This document shows positions 48,876 to 52,675 of a stretch of 52,675 bases of DNA, piece after piece. This stretch comes from CADCWK01 sp964244115 (GTDB lineage: Bacteria; Chloroflexota; Chloroflexia; Thermomicrobiales; UBA6265): positions 1 to 52,675 of the forward strand of contig CAXTHM010000020.1 of NCBI GenBank assembly GCA_964244115.1, given 5' to 3'. The notes under the pieces are model-generated. The model saw only the letters and a program-made list of their open reading frames with translations. It had not been told where the DNA came from and did no database searches. Position 1 is the first letter of the stretch, and each line of letters opens with the position of its first letter. The translations under genes and the position numbers were made by a program.

Positions 48876-48900
48876 ATATCCGATGAAATAAGTCGGATAT
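48876..48900. promoter_or_regulatory. Candidate iron-linked operator, site B
   Basis: ATATCCGA, spacer TGAAATAAG, TCGGATAT: perfect 8-bp arms in an AT-rich pocket of an otherwise GC-rich region, 53 nt before the ATG of an iron-type ABC binding protein. Shares ATCCGA-N9-TCGGAT with 8422-8450 and CATATCCGATG with 8501-8511. Confidence 0.6.
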
Positions 48901-48953
48901 AGCGGCGGGGACCGTTCCCGCCGACCGTGCCACCGTCCGGAGAAGCCAACGGG

Positions 48954-50006
48954 ATGACACTCGATCGACGACAGATGATCGTGCGCGGGACGGCCCTCGC
49001 CGCCGGCGCCTATGGATTCATGCATGGCGGCGCGGTCGCGCAGGACGGGACACCGGCCGCGACACCCGTCGCTACCCCCGTCGGGACGCCGGCCACCACG
49101 CCGGTCGCCTCCGGTGAGTGGACCTTCACCGACGACAAGGGCGTCACCGTCACGCTGCCGACGCGGCCCGAGCGGCTCGCGATCGACGTCAACGCCGCCG
49201 CCCCGCTCTGGGACTACGGTATCCGCCCCGCCGCGCTCTTCGGCTGGAACGTCAACGGCGATGGGTCGCTGACGGACGCCGGCGGCAACGTCGACGTCTC
49301 GACCGTCGAGCTGGTCGGCAATGTCACCGAGCCGATCCAGGTCGAGGCGCTGACCGCCGTCGACCCGGACCTGGTCATCACCATCACCTGGTCGCCCGAT
49401 GACCCGACCGAGTACTGGAGCATCGACACCGACGCGCTCGGGCAGATCGGGCAGCGCTACCCGGTTATCGCCTTGTCGGCGACCGGTCAGGCAGACAGAT
49501 CGGTCGATCGCTTCGCCCAGCTCGCCGTGGCCCTGGGAGCCGACCTTGCCACGCCGGAGCAGCAAGCGGCCAAGACGGCCTACCAGGCGAAGATCACGGA
49601 CGTCAGGGCGGCTATTACCGCAAAGCCCGATCTGACCTTCCTGTTCCTCTCGCTGGGGGGTGAGGCGATCTACCTGGCCAGTGCGCAGGACTGGGGGGAC
49701 CTCACATTCTATGAAGCGCTCGGTCTTCAGATTCCGACCGTCGGGGCCCAGCCGCTCGACTACTGGACGGAGATCAGCCGCGAGGAACTCGGAGCCTACC
49801 CGAGTGACGTCATGTTCCAGTCCACTCGTCCCGCCACGCTCACGGGTGAGGAAATCGCAGCCGACCCGGTGTTCAGACTTCATCCGGCCGTCGCGGCCGG
49901 GCAGATCTTCCCCTGGAATCAGGATTTCATCCTTAGCTACCAGGGGATGACGGTCGCCCTCGAGACGGTATTGAGGGCGGTGCAGTCGGCCAACAAAGTC
50001 ACCTAG
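48954..50006 (+). CDS. Iron-siderophore-type ABC transporter substrate-binding protein (FecB/FepB-like)
   Basis: A 350-residue exported binding protein. The N-terminus 'LDRRQMIVRGTALAAGAYGF' looks like a Tat signal (RRQ-I), followed by the genome's TPAATPVATPVG linker. The mature part begins 'WTFTDDKGVTVTLPTRPERLAIDVNAAAPLWDYGI', the standard opening of class III periplasmic binding proteins, then 'VELVGNVTEPIQVEALTAVDPDLVIT', 'QIGQRYPVIALS' and 'DFILSYQGMTVALETVL'. These bind ferric siderophores, haem or cobalamin. No permease or ATPase is nearby, so it is an orphan component. ATG 48954 has GGAGAAG upstream. A promoter and a palindrome shared with the FTR1 operon precede it, favouring iron. 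Confidence 0.9.
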   Translation: MTLDRRQMIVRGTALAAGAYGFMHGGAVAQDGTPAATPVATPVGTPATTPVASGEWTFTDDKGVTVTLPTRPERLAIDVNAAAPLWDYGIRPAALFGWNVNGDGSLTDAGGNVDVSTVELVGNVTEPIQVEALTAVDPDLVITITWSPDDPTEYWSIDTDALGQIGQRYPVIALSATGQADRSVDRFAQLAVALGADLATPEQQAAKTAYQAKITDVRAAITAKPDLTFLFLSLGGEAIYLASAQDWGDLTFYEALGLQIPTVGAQPLDYWTEISREELGAYPSDVMFQSTRPATLTGEEIAADPVFRLHPAVAAGQIFPWNQDFILSYQGMTVALETVLRAVQSANKVT

Positions 50007-50056
50007 CGCTCGTCGGCTGATCGGACCTGAATCCTGGCCCGGCGTCCGCGTTCGGC

Positions 50057-50764
50057 ATGGTTCTGGCGCACCGTCCCGGCATGGACGACATCGATGCCCT
50101 GGCAGACGAATCCGACCGGGCCGCGGCGATGGCCCAGCTCCAGGGGCACATCTTCGGGTGTGCCCGCTGCGTCGCCGGTGGGTTCCTGGAGGTGGCGCAC
50201 CCGGTCACCCGGGGGAAGGGGTCCGTCCGGGCGGCGATGCTGATCGTCGGGCAGGCGCCGGGCGCGGCCGGGCACACCCACGAGAAGCCGTTCTCCGGTG
50301 CCGCCGGGAAGTCGCTCAGCGCCTGGCTCCAGATCGCCGGGCTGCCGCCCTGGGCCCACCACGACCCGGAACTAGCCTTCGTGACCGCGATCACCCGTTG
50401 CTTCCCCGGCAAGGCGCCGGGCAGCAAGGGCGACCGGGTCCCCTCCGGACCCGAGATCATCCTCTGCCGCCCGTATCTGGAGGCGGAGTTCGCCCTGGTG
50501 CGGCCGAAGGTCGTCATCGCGCTCGGCCGGCTGGCGGCGACCCGGCTGATCGGCCCGGCCCCGCTCGGCGAGCTGATCGGGCAGGTCCGGGAGATCGAGC
50601 GGAACGGCCGGCGCCTGCCCGTGGTCACGCTGCCGCACCCGTCCGGCGTCTCCCGCTGGCTGAACCTGCCGGCCAATCGCGAGCAGCACCGCGAGGCGTT
50701 GCGCCTGCTGGGCGGGTTGCTGGGGACGCTGCCGACCCCGGAGCCAGCCGAACCCGTGGTCTGA
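50057..50764 (+). CDS. Uracil-DNA glycosylase superfamily protein, family-4-like, variant motif
   Basis: A 235-residue DNA repair protein that excises uracil from DNA in known relatives. Four cysteines in the family-4 pattern (C35, C38, C115, C137) can hold a 4Fe-4S cluster. Motif A reads GQAPG (65-69), where family 4 has GEAPG, followed by 'KPFSGAAGKSLSAWL' as in 'PF-G-AG--L'. Motif B is 'LPHPSGVSRW' (HPSG, 194-197). The Glu-to-Gln change and the insertion 'AAGHTHE' are unusual. Start ATG 50057 or 50081 (MDDIDAL); neither has a strong ribosome binding site. It follows the binding-protein gene by 50 nt. Confidence 0.85.
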   Translation: MVLAHRPGMDDIDALADESDRAAAMAQLQGHIFGCARCVAGGFLEVAHPVTRGKGSVRAAMLIVGQAPGAAGHTHEKPFSGAAGKSLSAWLQIAGLPPWAHHDPELAFVTAITRCFPGKAPGSKGDRVPSGPEIILCRPYLEAEFALVRPKVVIALGRLAATRLIGPAPLGELIGQVREIERNGRRLPVVTLPHPSGVSRWLNLPANREQHREALRLLGGLLGTLPTPEPAEPVV

Positions 50765-50835
50765 CGGCGTCTGGCTCGAATGTGCCAGACTGGACGGAGA
50801 TCCTTCCGGAGTTCACCTGATGTGAGAGCGAGTCG

Positions 50836-51096
50836 ATGGTCCCGAGAGCGCAGGCAGGCAAGGGCGGCTGGCGGGCCGCCGTTATGATGGCCGTGACGAT
50901 TGCCGTCACGGTCGGCGTGCTTGGCACGGTCGTGCTGGTGATCACCGGGCGTTCGTTCGGCACGGCGTTCAGCGCCGTCCTGCCGGGCATCCTGCTCGGG
51001 GCCGGAGCGTCGCTGCTCCTGACCCTGCTCGGTTCGCGCCACCGCCGGCTCGAGGACGAGCTCGACCGGATGGACCGCGACCAGACCGACCGCTGA
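50836..51096 (+). CDS. Small two-helix membrane protein
   Basis: An 86-residue hypothetical protein with two transmembrane segments ('AVMMAVTIAVTVGVLGTVVLVI' and 'AVLPGILLGAGASLLLTLLG') and a charged C-terminal tail 'RRLEDELDRMDRDQTDR' able to form a short coiled coil. A purine-rich GAGAGCGAG lies upstream of the ATG. No family recognised. Confidence 0.6.
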   Translation: MVPRAQAGKGGWRAAVMMAVTIAVTVGVLGTVVLVITGRSFGTAFSAVLPGILLGAGASLLLTLLGSRHRRLEDELDRMDRDQTDR

Positions 51097-51332
51097 TCGG
51101 GTCGGATATCCGCTGGCCATGACGGCGGGTCATGCGCGCTCGCTCACCCTCGCGCGCCATTGAAATCCGTGGTTCTTCGGGGGGGGATTCCGGGGAAGCG
51201 ACGACGAGGCTCACCCGGGCCGGGCCTCCGTGGAGTGACCGCACTGACCGGGGATAACGGCCGCACCGTCAGGTCCACGGCCTGGTCGGGAGGCGTGGCG
51301 ACGTCGGTCGGGTGCCGATGCCCGACCACGAG

Positions 51333-52169
51333 CTATCGGTCCGCGCCGGACGCTCGGAAGGGGCGTTGCGCCCGGATGTTCAGCCGGCGGTAATCGAGCG
51401 TGTACGGCGGGGCGTCCTGACCGACGCGCTCGGTGATCCCGCCGATGAACCGGTCGCGCAGCCCCGGGGTCGGGAGTCGGGCCAGATGCTCGCCGAAGAC
51501 GACGGAGCGAGCGAACTCGCCGAAGGCGGCGGCGTCCGGCTGGGTGACCGGCGCGTCGATCAGCGCCGTCTCGATCTGCTCGAACCCCGCCGCGGCCAGG
51601 CGATCGGCCGCTGCCCGGTCGGTGCTGAAGTTCCATGGGCCGGGCCATGCGGCCAGCCATTCGTCGAACGGTGGTTCCCGGGCGATGTCGGCGGCGTGCC
51701 CAAGGACCCGGTCGAGGTTCCCCGCGCCGCCGCACTGCGCGACCAGCCAGCCACCTGGGCGGAGCGAGGCGAAGATCTGCGCGAACAGCCGGTCGTGGTC
51801 CGGGAGCCAATGGAACGTCGCGGTGCTGAAGACCCGGTCGGCCGGTTCCCCGACGGCGGCGGCGAGGTCGAGCAGGTCCGCCCGGACGAAGCGGACCCGG
51901 TCGCCGAAGCGGGGTGACAGCTCCGCCCCGGCGGTCTCCAGCATGGCGGCGTCGCGATCGACCGCGACGACCCGCCCGTGTGGGAGTCGTTCGAGCACCT
52001 GCGCCGTCAGCCGGCCGGTCCCGCAGCCCGCGTCGATCACGGTCTCATCGCCATCGAGGTCGAGCCGGTCGATGATCGGCTGACCCCAGGTGACGTGGGG
52101 ATTGCTGACGCGGTGGTACGTCGTCGCGTCCCAGCCGGCCGGTCGGTCAGGTGCCGCGTTCTCCGTCAT
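51333..52169 (-). CDS. Class I SAM-dependent methyltransferase (trans-aconitate-methyltransferase-like)
   Basis: A 278-residue Rossmann-fold methyltransferase. 'ETVIDAGCGTGRLTAQVLERLPHGRVVAVDRDAAML' is motif I with the SAM-binding glycines and the acidic residue of strand 2; 'VRFVRADLLDL' is motif II; 'DRVFSTATFHWLPDHDRLFAQIFASLRPGGWLVAQCGG' is the motif III region, where 'HWL' is typical of Tam-like enzymes. The start 'WDATTYHRVSNPHVTWG' also fits that group. Acceptor unknown. ATG 52169 has GGAAGGA upstream. Confidence 0.9.
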   Translation of the reverse strand: MTENAAPDRPAGWDATTYHRVSNPHVTWGQPIIDRLDLDGDETVIDAGCGTGRLTAQVLERLPHGRVVAVDRDAAMLETAGAELSPRFGDRVRFVRADLLDLAAAVGEPADRVFSTATFHWLPDHDRLFAQIFASLRPGGWLVAQCGGAGNLDRVLGHAADIAREPPFDEWLAAWPGPWNFSTDRAAADRLAAAGFEQIETALIDAPVTQPDAAAFGEFARSVVFGEHLARLPTPGLRDRFIGGITERVGQDAPPYTLDYRRLNIRAQRPFRASGADR

Positions 52170-52239
52170 ACGGGTCCTTCCGGAAGAGAACGATATGCAT
52201 CCCTGCGGGGACCCTTCCAGGCAACCCTGATGCAGAACG

Positions 52240-52675
52240 TCAGCGCCGCCGGTCGGCGAGGTCGCTGAACGAGACGGCGAAGACCGGGTGGCGGTCGGCC
52301 TCGTCGGCGAAGTCGCTCAGCGAGGCATCGACCGAGGTGACGGTGAAGTAGCGGCCGACGGCGACACGGTTCTCACGGTAGTACTGCCGCAGGACGGCCG
52401 CCCGCTCGTAGACAGGCAGCTCGGTGACCGTGATCGGGCGCATCCGGCGGCCGTTCCGGAGCTGGCCCTTCCCCGCGACACGGAGGTTGCGCACCCACTC
52501 CGTCGCGCCACGAGGCGAGACGAGATAGGTGCGGCCGCCGAGGTCGACGGGCGTGACCGGGATCGAGCGCACTCTGCCGCTCTTCCGGCCGGCGACGCTG
52601 AGGAGCTGGATCCGGGCGGGCATCACCCCGAGCCGGACCAGGGCCGAGAGGCCGGGGTTCAGGACACGCCGCAGG
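52240..52675 (-). CDS. Deazaflavin-dependent nitroreductase-family protein, 5' end outside the window
   Basis: At least 144 residues of a second Ddn-like F420H2-dependent reductase. The frame is open to the window edge: before 'MPARIQLLSVAGRKSGRVRSIPVTPV' it continues upstream as LRRVLNPGLSALVRLG, matching the usual N-terminal helix of the family, so the gene is cut by the edge rather than starting at the GTG/ATG near 52626. Core: 'GRTYLVSPRGATEWVRNLRVAGKGQLRNG' and 'YFTVTSVDASLSDFADEADRHPVFAVSF'. It lies 70 nt behind... upstream of the methyltransferase start on the same strand and may be co-transcribed with it. Confidence 0.85.
   Translation of the reverse strand, partial: LRRVLNPGLSALVRLGVMPARIQLLSVAGRKSGRVRSIPVTPVDLGGRTYLVSPRGATEWVRNLRVAGKGQLRNGRRMRPITVTELPVYERAAVLRQYYRENRVAVGRYFTVTSVDASLSDFADEADRHPVFAVSFSDLADRRR

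Noticed and set aside
51103..51112. CGGATATCCG palindrome resembling the iron-linked motif
   Set aside because: The half-sites are in the opposite order without a spacer and no iron gene follows; probably chance.
1..52675. CRISPR array, tRNA, rRNA, integrase or transposase
   Set aside because: No regular direct repeats with spacers, no cloverleaf with a GTTCRA arm, and no transposase or integrase motif was found on either strand.

Overview
The window looks like a scaffold from a high-GC member of the Chloroflexota, most likely a Thermomicrobiales-type (Sphaerobacter/Thermomicrobium) lineage. The clues are secreted proteins with low-complexity linkers rich in 'ATP', 'GTP' and 'AGTP' just after the signal peptide, three F420-type enzymes, a complete Mrp antiporter, a PASTA kinase, and strong stem-loops without U-tracts as gene ends. 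The lineage is inferred from these habits, not from a marker gene. Two runs of ten N (14148-14157 and 30665-30674) show a scaffolded assembly, probably a metagenome bin. No tRNA, rRNA, CRISPR array, transposase or phage gene was seen.

Layout. 0.3-3.8 kb: two tandem paralogous secreted double-domain proteins and a PHP metallohydrolase. 4-5.8 kb: an AbiEi/AbiEii (type IV toxin-antitoxin) pair on the minus strand, with a perfect 20-bp-arm palindrome just upstream of the antitoxin. 5.9-7 kb: a GNAT acetyltransferase and a deazaflavin-dependent nitroreductase. 7.4-12.2 kb: Mn-catalase, divergent from a helical secreted protein with an EF-hand loop and an FTR1 iron permease. 12.7-17 kb: an F420-type luciferase-like oxidoreductase, a cytochrome c lipoprotein, a membrane protein and a ferritin-like protein. 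17.4-25.1 kb: mrpABCDEFG plus a CobW-type metallochaperone GTPase. 25.2-27.5 kb: an ECF sigma factor overlapping a membrane-anchored PQQ-type propeller. 27.9-33.8 kb: VOC protein, DinB-like protein, FAD amine oxidase, two-piece lipoate ligase (LplB+LplA), M20 amidohydrolase and a small secreted protein. 34.2-39.8 kb: a propeller-cupredoxin fusion, then convergently a PASTA kinase, a ComEC-like protein lacking metal ligands, and an HExxH protein in one overlapping operon. 40.5-44.9 kb: AI-2E-family permease, ApbC/Mrp Fe-S carrier, and an Asp-box propeller coupled to a MoaD/ThiS-like protein. 45.4-52.7 kb: branched-chain transaminase, nucleotidyltransferase, PaiB-like FMN protein, iron-type ABC binding protein, a family-4-like uracil-DNA glycosylase with a variant motif, a methyltransferase and a second nitroreductase running off the window.

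The strongest new signal is a shared palindrome, ATCCGA-N9-TCGGAT, in front of two unlinked iron-uptake loci 40 kb apart (8422-8450 and 48876-48900). A half-degenerate third copy at 8502-8526 shares 11 consecutive bases with the 48.9-kb site and sits at the same place relative to a predicted promoter. This suggests an iron-responsive regulon whose regulator is not in the window. Other leads are the propeller plus MoaD pair, the dead-ComEC/kinase/peptidase operon, the AbiE palindrome, and three kinds of dispersed palindromic repeat, one of which sits inside the mrp operon.
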